Assembly (NCBI RefSeq): GCF_958450345.1
Contig: NC_088780.1
Location: 121,286,226 to 121,350,225 of the forward strand
Direction: 5' to 3'
DNA from: Calliphora vicina
Taxonomy: Eukaryota > Arthropoda > Insecta > Diptera > Calliphoridae
DNA length: 64,000 nt
Positions 9,291-20,657 of this stretch are shown piece by piece. The stretch's first letter is position 1. Each line of letters begins with the position of its first letter. The notes below the pieces were generated by a model. The model was not told the origin of the DNA. It saw nothing but the letters and a program-made list of their open reading frames with translations, and did not search any database. A program made the position numbers and the translations under genes.

Positions 9291-12200
9291 GTACGTTTTT
9301 GGTTTACAGTAATAGCTACTTAAGAGACCAAAGTTCTATATTTTAAGTACTTAATTTTTAGTAAATACAACCATAGTAATTATTACTACTGTGAACAGTC
9401 TGTGTATACACAATAATATTATCTATACTTGCTATTTAGTACTTACATACTTATTAAAGAAATTTGAATATAATAACAAAGAATTGTTAATCTTTATAAA
9501 ACTTCCTTAGTCCCACCGTGCAACAATTAAAATAGATCAAGCACCTTCAAGTGTATCCTATAATTAAATGTGAAATCCATGTCGATTTACTGTCATGGTA
9601 ATACATATTCTATATAACTCCTCAACAGTCACACTTGACCTTCAGTGCTTATTTATATATAATGAGAAAAAAAAACAAATTAATATGAAAACATAAATAA
9701 ATATTATAAGTAAGTAAATTAAAACACTTTAACAATTAAATGTTCATTCTCAGTGAGCACTTGAAAGCAAAAAAAAATATCGAATTGAAATTTAAATACA
9801 TTTAATTTGTAACAAACTTTCTCCAGCATATCATCAACATTTAACCTTTTCTAAGAACAAAGCGGCAAGTTCCTCAACAAAAGTTGTAAGTGTATGGAGT
9901 GAAGTCTAACTAAATATACTTACGTTTTTAATCTAATTTAATGAGATGAAGAGCTGAAATGAAAATCTTTACACCAGTCTTATAAAGAATTTATTTATGC
10001 CACCATAAAACATTTTTAAAGTTTTTGTTCTACTGCAGGCGAATGGGTTTTTTATCATGTTTTTCTGTTTATTTGATCCACAGAAATGTCTTGAGCAGCT
10101 CTCTTTTGCATTTTGTTTTTTTAGCTCATTTTTTATATAGTTATGTATATTGACGTTTACAACTTTTATTTCAACCACACCATCCTATTAAAAACTTTAA
10201 CATATAAACTCTGTGCTGCACATGCAACACAGCCACACATTAAGAATGAGTTTAATAAAATTATATAATCTTAACAATTTCAAAGATATAATCTTTACAA
10301 TTTAACTCATAAACCAAGTAAATTAATAAATGTGCAAAGCAACGAAATGAATCATATAGAGAGGAAACTTGGCAAGAAGTAAAGGGCAAAAGTCGATACG
10401 AAAAGATATGTTTAGAAGGTAGAAATGTAGGAGGATATAAAGTAAGGATAATAAAATTTTTAAATCAAGTACATACATTTAAATTTGTAGTTTACAATGA
10501 AATCCCCTGTGGCGTATGAGTGTTAATTAATAATAATATAAATCATACGCAAGAGTATTCCTTTAAACTATTAATAACATAACTTACTTTTTATCGACTA
10601 TTTTAACAAATCTATGAATTTCTTTTCGTTACAGGTATGATTGTCATAGAATTAGTAAGTAACTATTGATATTGAAAATTTTATATAATCTAAAACCAAT
10701 ACTATTAAAGCAGTGCACGGTGGTAAATTCCGGCCAAAACATTTTTTTTTTGTTTTTTTTTAATTTTTATAAAATTTTTATGGTAAATTTTCCTTAATAC
10801 TTCAGAATATACAGTATCATCATTTTGTTGGCTATAAAGTAACTATATGGTTATTTATAATGCTGTAAAGGCAAAGGTTTTTTTCTTCTTAATATTAGAA
10901 AAATGTATTTTTTTACTTTTGAATCGATGTAGCCTGTGCTTTTTGCTTTAAAGTTTCTTTTTTGCAAATTAGCACAGATTTTATAAAGCAGTTAGCAGTT
11001 AACCATTCCACGTAGTTATTACGGATTTGTTGCGTGTTCTTTTTATATAAAAGTGAAGTGATTAGGAACTAGTTTTAAACCTATAAAAACAAAATTAAAA
11101 AAAGTTTGAAAGGTCAGACCAAATTAAATTGGGCTATTAGAGGTTAAGTGTAAATTACATCTAATACTGTAAAGTGTACTATACATTTCAGCTGCAATTA
11201 TTTGCCATTCCAATAACCAGAACGATTTCAGTGCCTTCATATTTTACAAATTTTTTTTTGGTATTTTTTTGGTCAATTTCAAAAATTACGTAAGTTTAAG
11301 AATAATTTGCGTCTATGCTGATTTGGCTGAACCATGTATTAAATTGTAATTTCTGTAATAGTAAATGTAATTTCTAATGTTTTTTGCGATGGATCAAGTG
11401 TGTTGATTTTAAATGTAAGCAAACTTTGAGGCATTTACATGATTAACCTAATTTTTCCAATAATTTCAAAACATCCATGATTGTTTGACCAACCCCTGTA
11501 TATGTATTCCGATGTTTGTACGTACATTTTGTATTAATTCTAAGAATTGTTATAATTAATAAAAAAATCAGAAAAATTAGACTAAATATTTATACAAATA
11601 TTGGGATTTTTTTTGGGAATTTCGCGATTTGTTTTACCTAAATAATATATTTGTTTTCACGAAAATTAGCTCTTTTAACTAGAAAATGCTATTTCCGATC
11701 AGAGCCGATTTGACTTTGTTTTTAACATATTAAACTTTCTTAGATCAAGGCCAGATTTGTTGGTATTTGATCGACTCCAATTATCTATTTATGCTGGACT
11801 TAGTCAAGTCTACAATTTACAATAAGGCACATGACGGGCAGTCCTTCACTGTAGCACAGTGTTATTACTACTTGTTTTGTAAACGAGCTTACAGAGCTCT
11901 GCATAAAAAAAATTAGTTCTTAACTTTAAGACTAACTCTTGGAAGCACGTTATAATCTTTAATTTTGTAGCAGTTTACTTATGGTAATAAACAATTCTTA
12001 TTGTACTCTAGTTCTATGTGTAGTTGTTACGATTTTTCAGCTGATGGAATAAAGGAAATAATATTGTTTTAACAAAAGTTTTTGCAGCAGCAAATGCGGT
12101 TTGTAGTCGTAAATACATTCAAATGTACATGTACATATTTGCTGCAATTTTAGTGATACAAGTAGTCGTGACAGTAACTTAGAAAAACTTGTTGTGTAGA

Positions 12201-12851
12201 TTAAATAATGCAAGGTTGCATGCAACAAAGTTATTTATGTATATATGTCTGTCTAGCTAAATATTCTTACGCTCTACATACAGCAGTTACAGCATTCAAC
12301 AATAATAACTAAACTAAACAGCACAACGGCAACAAAATGTTGCAAAGACAATGAAAAGTCAGTGAAGTTCACACAATAAAGTCAAACATACAACGTTGAA
12401 AATTTTTCAGTCATATTGTAGTTTCTAAAATCCATACAAAAATTAAATATTTCTTCTTTCCTAGAATTTGCCTCGAAAATGGCAAAGGTGCTTCCCCCTA
12501 ATTCTGCACAATTTATATTTAGAACAAAGATTGCAGAGCATGTATAGAATTTAGATTTCACAAGAGTTTTCACACATGTTGGATTTGTGGCAACAAATTA
12601 ACTTGAAATCATTAAAAACTAATTCAACACATGTGTAAAATTTATGATTTTATATTGCGAGAAAATTCAAAAATACTTTTGTAGTGTTAATTGTCTATCA
12701 ACACAGTCATAAATCGGTTTAAAATCTGAGTACAATAAGAAATGTAGCTGCGTATCTAGAGATGAGTAGTGTTTTTTATGGTTTAATTAAAATGTTTTTT
12801 AGTGAAACCGGCTGCCATACAATTGCTGATTAAAATGCTAAAAGTCATAAG
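9291..12851. other. Unique AT-rich DNA, no gene seen
   Basis: About 3.5 kb without a recognised coding region or repeat family. Frames at 9969-10178, 12037-12228 and 12382-12573 (minus) show no motif. The only point of note is a splice-site-like junction TTCGTTACAG|GTATGA at 10634/10635. A GCACGGTGG word at 10714 resembles one at 44031 and may be an old transposon end. Confidence 0.4.
10625..10645 (+). promoter_or_regulatory. Candidate recursive splice site
   Basis: A pyrimidine-rich tract and CAG are followed at once by GTATGA (junction 10634/10635), the arrangement of zero-length exons in long fly introns. A second GTAAGT donor follows about 20 bp downstream (10655). This is pattern only; the surrounding gene is unknown. 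Confidence 0.25.
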
Positions 12852-13184
12852 CAGGGAAACCAAAATATGCAAATGCATGTTTTTTCTGGTGAGTCTAATG
12901 AGCACATGGATAAGATATTTACACGTTTCAGAACTATTTAAGAATTTTGGCATCGATTTGTTAGTGCATATTTTTGCATATTTTACCCTTAAATACATAT
13001 TTTTGCATATATTTGTTTTAAGAGCATATTTATGTCATATTTTGCGTTTTTAGAGCATATTTTACTGTTTAATAGCATATTTTGAGTTTATCAAAAACAA
13101 ATTTTGTCTTAGTTATTTTTCGCTGTTGTGTTACAGGTTTTTACTTCCTTTGTTTAAAATTCAAAATTGAAAAATAGATAGCTT

Positions 13185-13371
13185 TTCACCAAAAAAAAGA
13201 TTTTTTTTTTAAATTTAAAATAACAATTCGAAAAAATATTTTATCCAAAAATTAAAAAACTGAAAAAAAATTTTTGTTCACCTAAAAATAGTTAAATTTT
13301 TTATTTTGAAGTATAATTAAGTGAAGGGTATATAAGATTCGGCACAGGTGAATAGCTCTCTTACTTGTTTT
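13185..13371 (+). mobile_element. Helentron family C 3' end nested in hAT
   Basis: The end reads GTGAAGGGTATATAAGATTC, a degraded hairpin (ATTCGGCACAGGTGAAT), then CTCTCTTACTTGTTTT. Upstream, the T/A-rich stretch with GTTCACCTAAAAATAG matches the family C copies at 4220 and 26599. The 5' part is absent or unrecognisable, so the left limit is approximate. Confidence 0.7.
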
Positions 13372-13451
13372 AATATAAAATTAGCACTATTCTAATAATA
13401 GCTCCATCTAAATATCAAATTTTAGTTCTAATTCAAACTTAACCGTTCTAA

Positions 13452-13637
13452 GTGTTAAAGAAATATTGTCTTTTAAATTTGCTAACATCAGTTGATGTCG
13501 AAAGAACATTTTCTATGTACAAAAATGTTTTCAGATTCAATAGACAACGATTTTTATTTGAAAATTTAAGTAAATTTTTTTTGGTTAAAAATTATGAAAA
13601 AGTTTGTTTTTTTAAGAGCATATTTTTTAAATTTTAA
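13452..13637 (+). pseudogene. hAT transposase C-terminal dimerisation-domain remnant
   Basis: The frame reads LLNLLTSVDVERTFSMYKNV then RQRFLFENLSKFFLVKNY. The SVDVERxFSxYK...RxxFxxENL pattern is the conserved C-terminal (hATC) motif used for transposase dimerisation. It sits within a proven hAT insertion (8-bp duplication), which supports the call. There is no ATG, and the catalytic and zinc-finger parts are gone, so it is not functional. Confidence 0.75.
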
Positions 13638-13722
13638 GAGCATATTTTAAAGTTTTTACTGCATATTTAAAGCGCCTAAAACGCTTTTTTTAGAGCATAT
13701 TTCTGGTTTCCCTGGTCATAAG

Positions 13723-14563
13723 ACATTTGATGTTAAATAAGTATGGATTTATATAAGTTAAAAGAACGATTTAAAGAAAAGGGATTAAATCGTTCCCATC
13801 ACCATTAATGAATCCTTATAAAAACATTCATTATATAGCAATGGGTTAAAATGCTAATAAAATTACTTTTAACTACTTACTTAAGGTAGGGTCACACATG
13901 ACAAATATTTGACGAAAAAGACGTAACCTCTAAATAAAATATATATGAATTCTTTTATTTATAGTAAAAACTTATTTTACTTTGGATGATTCAAAACTAA
14001 AAATTTGGTTTTATTTTATTTGATACTGTTTGATCTTACAAAACAAATGTAAGAGTTTGTATTTCATAAAAATTACCAATTGTGTTTAGAAAATAGTAAT
14101 TGTATTGTATATTCAATTACACCGTCCGACAAATAGAGAAAAAATTCATTAGACACAAACCGGATGAGATACGTCTGAAACTATAAATTTAATGTAGAAA
14201 AACTGTGTTTTCAGTTTCATTTCGTGATCCTGTGTCCTTTTTTAAGGACTTAAAAGTTTCAAAGAAGTACATTTTTCAATAAATATTTAAAATACTCCTG
14301 CTATTCCAACAATGACAAATTGTATGTCAGAAGAACAAGAAGAGTTGCAATTGTAATTTCAATTCAGATATTCTGAAACAGAAATGGACATTTTAGAAAT
14401 AAATTATATCATTTTAAAGTACAATTTCAAAATTCTGATATACAAATAGAAAATTGACTTAAAAATGCTGGATTTGCAAGTATTTTAATAACTTGTATGT
14501 GATTTTTAAGGGTACATATGTATCTGTCTTTTATTATTTCTTAGTTATTGAATATTATAGTGT
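13723..14563. other. Unique AT-rich DNA, no gene seen
   Basis: No recognisable gene or repeat. A short frame at 14493-14690 begins here but only its distal part is meaningful, as out-of-frame mariner sequence. Confidence 0.4.
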
Positions 14564-14723
14564 GAAGATTTGTTTCGATCGATGCAAAACGCTCTCTCTG
14601 GGAAACACTTCACTTCAGAACAGAGTATCCGAATTTGGCTTGATCCGTTCTTGGTCTCAAAAGATGAGCCATCCAGAAAGATGGGAATAGGTCATAGCTA
14701 ACAATGGCCAATACTTTAAATAA
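14564..14723 (+). pseudogene. mariner transposase C-terminal fragment
   Basis: Reads EDLFRSMQNALSGKHF, then a diverged middle, then (after a frameshift) PERWE, a stop, VIANNGQYFK and the terminal TAA at 14721-14723. The patterns LFRSMQxALSGxHF and LPERWxKVIAxxGxYF are the usual last ~55 residues of mariner transposases of the mauritiana-like group. Only this tail survives; catalytic residues and ends are absent. Confidence 0.75.
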
Positions 14724-15339
14724 ATTTATATTGTATAGTTACATTTAACGATTATTGTAAGGTTTTACAAAAGTCATTATAAAATCGGAATATAAGATTA
14801 GTTACTACAGTACGTAGTTTGTACTTTGGAAAGAATATAGTGAAGTCTTTGAATACCGATAGTTCTGAAACTTCTGTTTGTTCATTTTGAATTTTCAATT
14901 AATTTCCTATTATCAATTTTTTTAAACAACTTTTTAAAAATGATCTTCATTAAATCTCTGTTTAATTTACTTAATATATTATTAACTAAAACTTCAATTG
15001 TACATTTATGTTTTTTTTAATTTTATTGATTTGTATTTTCCAATTTGAACTACGATGCAGTTTGACAGTTTGAATAATTAAAATATGCAGTCCGGCATTG
15101 ATTTTATAAATTTTTAAGGAAAACTAAGATCAAATCTGTCATAGTCTTTATGCTTTGATTCTAGGCATTATTTACAAAAAATTTATGTTAATGTATAACA
15201 AATAAGTACTAATATAAAAACTAATAAATTAGATTTTATCAGACTACTTCTAGTTATGTTATTCAGTATTTGCGAAGTTGAATAAATAATAAATAAAGTT
15301 GAATTGATCACCACATAAAACTTCTTTTTTTTTGTAGAT
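14724..15339. other. AT-rich DNA, no gene seen
   Basis: Nothing recognised. The minus-strand frame 15183-15431 runs across the Helentron start and is a chance frame. Confidence 0.4.
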
Positions 15340-17190
15340 AAATCTCTACACCACCATAGTGGGAGGGTATATTGTGTTAGTGCTGATGTTTGTAACTTGA
15401 CAAAATATTGTCCTAACACTAGGGTATTCAATTAACCGGGTTTCTGGTTTAATCGGTTAATCGAGCAAATAATTAATCGGGGTTTAGATTTAATCGGTTA
15501 ATAATCGGTTAATTTTAAATTATTCGATTAACCGAATAATTTATATTTAAATGTTAAACTGAAACTAAATCACGAATTTTGAGTACTTATAAAAAATAAA
15601 CAAAACATAACAATTCAACCAAAAAGTAAGTAGTTTTCTTTAGTTTTAATAAAACTCGACTTGGAAAAAACTCTCACGCTGATTGTAGATGTTGGAGAAA
15701 TCGAAACTAAGACAAGATAAAGAATATCCAATTTGTCAGTTATTTTTTTAGTTTTTTCTAAGCATATAAAATCCTCCATTATACCATTGGAGTCCTTTTT
15801 GAACTTTTTAGATTTTAAATACTTTTAATAATTTCGATAAGTTGTGATAAAAACTCGTTTCAGTAGTTTCTCCAGTTTCGTCTATTATCATGTTCTCATC
15901 CGACAATTACATGTAAATTAAATATATCGCACTCGTTCAACAATACTGTATTAATCCAAAATTTTTAAAAATTCACTTTTTGCAAGAAATCAACCAACAA
16001 CATCAATATCTATCTACTGTAAAAATTTCAACGTATTCCGATTACTCTTTCATCTTGAAAACCACATTTGAGACTATTTTGGTGATAATTAGTGACTACC
16101 GTATCAACAAAAAGGTATTATTTTGAGTTAATACAAAAATTTAAATAGAAATACATCGTATATTTTCATAAAAAAATTTATTAATTTGAATTGAGTCTTT
16201 ATTCAAGTTAAAAATAATCAAATTGTTTTTTATTTTAATTTGGTTGTATTTTGAGTTGATACTGTTTTGTTGATAAAATAATACAAAAAAAAATATCGAG
16301 AAGTTCCAGGAAAATGGTAGTAACTCAAAAAATAGATTTATTTTGCAATAATTGCAAAAATTTTAAAGAAAAACAATGTAAATATATTTTCAAATGGAAT
16401 TTGCTTACTATGATGTATTCGGATTTTCAAATTCTCTTAAAATGTAATCACAAACAGTTTTTTCCCTCTACAGAAAATTTGAAAATTTTGAGTTAATACA
16501 GTATTGTTGAACGAGTGCGATATCAGTTATTATACTCACTAAACATATTTCTTGAATGTTCGAAAAAATATGTAATTTTACTTTGACATTTGTATTTGAA
16601 TTAAAATGGAATATTAAAAACAAAAAAATTATGATAAAGTGCAAAAAAAAAGAAATTTCGGTTAATCGGTTAACCGACACAAATTAATCGGTTTATTCGT
16701 TATTTGAAAATCGGCAATTTTGAATTATTCGAACAGTTAACCGACCAAAATTAATCGGTTAACCGATTAACGGTTAACCGATTGAATACCCTACCTAACA
16801 CCCACCTTAAAGTATACCAATCTACTCAGAATTACTTTCTGAGTCGACTAAGCGATGCCCGACCATCCGTCCATGGAAACTTTGTAATCAAACTATAGAT
16901 CGCAATTTTAAAAATAATTTGACAAAATTTGACACAATCTTTCATATTTATAGGACTATATTATAGGACTAAGCCTATTGAATTTGGTTGGAATCGGTCC
17001 ATTATATCTCCTAGAACCGATCTATCTGAAAATAGTTAAGATCTTATAAATATCTTAATTATAAACATATCCAAACCAAATTCAGCACAAATCAGTTTTA
17101 TACAAGCTGAACTCGTACTACCAAATTTAGTGCCGATCAATCCACAATGTTCCATAGCTCCTATATAAGCAACATTCTCAAAAATTTCAT
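15340..17190 (+). mobile_element. Helentron family B, split by a hAT-like element
   Basis: Left part 15340-15419: CTCTACACCACCATAGTG/GGAGGGTATATTG, the 5' paired block. Right part 16794-17190: CCTTAAAGTATACC, CTTTCTGAGTCGACTAAG, then GATCGCAATTTT and the GGTCCATTATATCTCC body. Between them lies the hAT-like element 15420-16793. The right part fades before any terminal hairpin, so the 3' end is lost. It differs from family A in having AATCAAACTATAGATCGC where A has GCGCAGAGTACAGGTCGC. Confidence 0.8.
15420..16793. mobile_element. hAT-like element, TTAATCGGTTAA family, copy 1
   Basis: A 1374-bp element with ends TAGGGTATTCAAT and ATTGAATACCCTA and an exact 8-bp duplication CCTAACAC (15412-15419 and 16794-16801). 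Because the host is another repeat with known sequence (ACACCCACCTTAAAG), the duplication is certain. Both ends carry clusters of TTAATCGGTTAA and ATTATTCG words. Frames inside (16314-16496 +, 16468-16680 -) show no hAT motif, so this copy is non-autonomous or decayed. Other copies: 48144, 51461 and 59943. Confidence 0.9.
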
Positions 17191-17486
17191 TAATCTTCCA
17201 ATGGGTGTGAAGGTCCCGGGAACCTTTTGCATTTTCAAACTGAAATTACTCCTTGATAGTCCCACATGTATTCCAATGAAATTGTATCTAGAATCGTTTA
17301 AAGAAAAGTTCAAAGTCCAATAGTTTAGTTTCTATTGAGATTTTAAGGACCTTGCAATGAAGCTTCAAGAATTCATTAACAATTGCACTGTCTTTTAGCT
17401 CGTTTTATTGTTTGAACACAACAGAAATGTGTTCTTAAAATTTTAGTTACTTTTTGGGCCTATTGCCATTCCTGTAAAATTCCAGT
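17191..17486. other. AT-rich DNA, no gene seen
   Basis: No coding region or repeat recognised between the Helentron remnant and the SINE tail. Confidence 0.4.
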
Positions 17487-17595
17487 TTGTGAGTTTTATT
17501 TTTCCCGTCAGAAAATAAAACTCATTTTATGTAAATTGACACCTAAAGCTTGTTGCTGGTCAGATCATTAAAATTTGCATTGCAATTGAATATAT
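17487..17595 (+). repeat. SINE 3' body without head
   Basis: The sequence with GAGTTTTATTTTTCCCGTCA, then GAAAATAAAACTC, ATGTAAATTGACACCTAAA and GCATTGCAATTGA matches the body of the tRNA-headed SINE at 57395-57626 read on the other strand. The tRNA-like head is absent here. Confidence 0.65.
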
Positions 17596-17649
17596 TGTCA
17601 TTAAATAAATTAAATTAATTTGATGTTGTTTGATTCCTATTATTAAATT

Positions 17650-18510
17650 AATAATAGTTAAACTTGACTATATTTAGGCCCTAATTTTGTAAATCACGTC
17701 ACCAAAGTGATATTTATATGGAAAGCAAAAACAAAATTTCAAAAATTTTAAAAATTTGTTTTTTTTTTATATACAATATTTTGAAATTATGAAAGGCAAA
17801 TCAACCCTTGAATTTTGGTGCGTTTGTTCTGTTAAGAATTTGTTATAAAACAAAAACAAATTTTTGAAATTTTGTTTTTGCTTTCCATATAAATATTACT
17901 TTGTGACGTGATTTACAAAATTAGGGCCTTAATATCTTAATTTAACTGGTATGTTTTAGCCTAAGATTGCAACGAAAACTTGCATGTAATATGAATTGAA
18001 TTTGAATCAGATTTTTTTTTTTGCTGTTATCAATTTTCTATTTATATTTTTAGTTTTTGTATACATATATTTACAGAATATATATTGCTTTACTATAGGA
18101 GATAAATCTGTCACGTACGATATTAAATTTTATTTATTATAAAATCATCCAAAGATTCTTTTTATTTAAATATGATGGATTTTAAAGGATTAGGAAAGGA
18201 AATATTTGGTTTAGTGTAAAAAATTAAAAGAAAACATAACGCCTCTTACGATTTACAAATTTTTGCATATTTATACATGTACCTCAAAATTTCTTCCGTT
18301 TTATGTCACGTACGATATACCCTTACTTCGCTCGATATTTTGGACAACAGTGTTTCGAAAGAACTTATTAGTTTTATTATTTTAAAATATAGTACCCTCT
18401 AAATGGAACATAAGCACCAATTTATTTTTCAGATACTCTTCTTTTTGCAAAATCTATTCCACTCTATAGGCGTACAAATGTCACGTACGATGACATGGAA
18501 TTGCCCATAT
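17650..18510. mobile_element. ATATGGGCAATTCCA element copy 1, 5' truncated, with nested MITE
   Basis: The right end is GGAATTGCCCATAT at 18510. The left end is missing; similarity to copies at 28743 and 34475 starts at about 17650. It contains three copies of TGTCACGTACGAT (near 18110, 18305 and 18480). The Harbinger-like MITE 17677-17928 interrupts it. There is no open frame of note. The superfamily is undetermined because no copy shows a clear target duplication. Confidence 0.7.
17677..17928. mobile_element. Harbinger-like foldback MITE
   Basis: A 252-bp near-perfect foldback: GGCCCTAATTTTGTAAATCA at the left and its reverse complement at the right, continuing through TTTATATGGAAAGCAAAAAC and AAATTTCAAAAATTT on each arm. 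TTA flanks both sides (17674-17676 and 17929-17931), fitting the TWA duplication of PIF/Harbinger. The empty site can be read from copy 3 of the host repeat (GACTATATTTAAT at 35239). Confidence 0.75.
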
Positions 18511-18677
18511 TTTAATATATTACAATATTCTGCATTAATGTGGCAACAAAATATAGTGCGATTTAAATCATTATGTAAATGACAGCATTTAATAGGTTAA
18601 ATCGCTAGAATAATTTCAAATTATTTTACGTGTAAATGCAGACATAAACACAGACATATAGACTGACTGAGCAGACA

Positions 18678-20657
18678 CCCAGCAGTTCTAGGAGACAGTA
18701 TCGAACTAGTGATTTTACCCATCATTTTGGGTGGGAGCTAGTTACTTCAATAGCCACGTGACTAGTCATTTCAACACGGACATGTCCTAAGCTGAGGTTC
18801 AATTGTCTCTTTTTGATTACAATGGTACTGTCTAATAGCTAGGCAACGCATTGGCTTCACATACTGGTTACATAGCGTCAGTTACCTTACTAGCTTTGTA
18901 AATGGTTACTTGATCAGCAACTTGACTAGTTATTTTAACACGTGCATGTCCTAAGCAGGGGGTCAATTGACCTTTTTCAAAACAATGTGACTATTTGATA
19001 GCTGATCGAAAGTAGTCAGTAGGTGGGTAAAATAAAGTGTAGTACAAACAAAGTTTAAAGTGACTTCACCATAGGTTACTAAGAGACACTAAATTGAGTA
19101 TTGACTTCATGCTATGTTACATTAGGGATATAACTATTGACATTTTTTGCAAATATGCAAATTGGCATAGCATAGTCGGATAGAGCATTAAAAAATATGA
19201 AAAACCACGGTATTATTTTTTCGCGGTTGTTAAAAAAGTTCACGCACCAAACGCAATAAAGTTTTTCATTAAATATTTTCAATTATTTCGAAATACAATA
19301 TATTTTATTTAAATAACAACTGCGGACATACTTTAAAAAAACTCATTTTTAAATAAGGGAATAATAATTTTTTATATAAAAAAAATTTGGTTTATTTTAG
19401 AAATTGGTGTTGGTGCGTGATGTTTTTGATTCCAAATGACCTAAAAAAATGATTTTCATTACTTGTACAACATTGGCCATCACGTGGTGGTATGCCAAAA
19501 ATTTTGCCAACAGTAGTTGTATCCCTAATGTTACATGGGATATCAGTATACTTAAGCAATAATAAAAATAAACTGTATGAGAATTATATCAACACAATTT
19601 GTATAAAACCAGTTTGTACGAATTACTCACAAAATGTTTAAAGTGACTACACTCCAGATTACTTAGAGACACTTAAGTGTCAATTGTCTTCACGCTAGAT
19701 TACTTGGGATGTATAAAGTAAACAATTGTCTTCTCTCTGCACTATCAAATGCACACACCTGTCAAATGACTAAAATATATAAATTGGAGTCAGCCAAGTG
19801 ATAAAACATTTGTGACAATTACGGTATTTAAGGGACCCAGCAGTTCTAGGAGACAGTACCGAACTAGTGATTTTACCCAACATTTAGGGTGGGAGCTAGT
19901 TACTCCAATAGCCACGTGATTAGTCATTTTAAAACGGGTATGTCCTAGGCAGGGGGTCAATTGTCTCTTTTTGATTACAATGGAACTGTCTAATAGCTTG
20001 TCCAAAGTAGGCAACGCATTGGATTCACATACTGATTACATAGCGTCAGTTGCCTTGCTAGCTTTGTAACTGGTTACTTGATCAGCTACTTGACTAGTTA
20101 TTTTAAGACGTGCATTTCCTAAGCAGGGGGTCTATTGACCCTTTGGATTATATTGTGACTGTCTGATAGCTGATCGAAAGTAGTCAACGCTTCTGGTGCG
20201 TAAAATAAAGTGCAGTACAAAAAAAAGTTTGAAGTGACTTCACCATAGATTATTAACAGACACTAAAGTGACTATTGACTTCATTCTATGTTACATGGGA
20301 TACCAGATACTTAAGCAAAAACAAAAATAAACTGTATGAGAATTACATAGATCAACACAATTTGTATAAAACCAGTTTGTACGAATTATTCACAAAACGT
20401 TTAAAGTGACTACACTCCAGATTACTTAGAGACACTTAAGTGTCAATTGTCTTCACGCTAGATTACTTGGGATGTAAAAAGTAACCAATTGTCTTCTCTC
20501 TGCACTACAAAGTGCACACAAGTGTCAAAAGACCAAAAGTATATAAATTGGAGTCCGCCAAGTGATAAGACATTTGTGACAATTACTGTCTTTAAGGGAT
20601 ACATTGACTACTTGCTTAATTGCTGGGGATACATTGAGTACTTGCTTAACTGCTGGG
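18678..20657. repeat. Tandem pair of CCCAGCAGTT-ended repeats
   Basis: Unit 1 (18678 to about 19835) and unit 2 (19836-20657) are the same sequence head to tail: CCCAGCAGTTCTAGGAGACA, AACTAGTGATTTTACCC, TCCTAAGCAGGGGGTCAATT, ending TTGCTTAACTGCTGGG. The first 10 bp and last 10 bp are inverted copies, so each unit looks like a TIR element. Unit 1 lacks its final ~60 bp, so the two units are fused. Unit 1 also carries a 405-bp insertion (19123-19527). Unit 2 ends with a small tandem duplication of GATACATTGACTACTTGCTT at about 20598-20657. Further copies: 45448-46065 and a fragment at 2793. Confidence 0.75.
19123..19527. mobile_element. MITE with 9-bp duplication, TAGGGATA ends
   Basis: A 405-bp insertion with ends TAGGGATATAACTATTG and (reverse) TAGGGATACAACTACTG. 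ATGTTACAT occurs directly on both sides (19114-19122 and 19528-19536), while the undisturbed sister repeat shows it once (near 20290). The 9-bp match fits either a 9-bp duplication or an 8-bp hAT duplication with one chance base. It is non-coding. Confidence 0.75.

Larger units (their letters stand above)
12852..13714 (+). mobile_element. hAT transposon remnant (CAGGGAAACC ends)
   Basis: An 863-bp element with inverted ends CAGGGAAACCA / TGGTTTCCCTG and an exact 8-bp duplication GTCATAAG (12844-12851 and 13715-13722), diagnostic of the hAT superfamily. Subterminal regions on both sides are full of the word GCATATTTT (12960-13085 and 13615-13705), likely transposase-binding repeats. Inside are a C-terminal transposase remnant (13452-13637) and a nested Helentron end (13185-13371). 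It is internally deleted. Confidence 0.9.
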
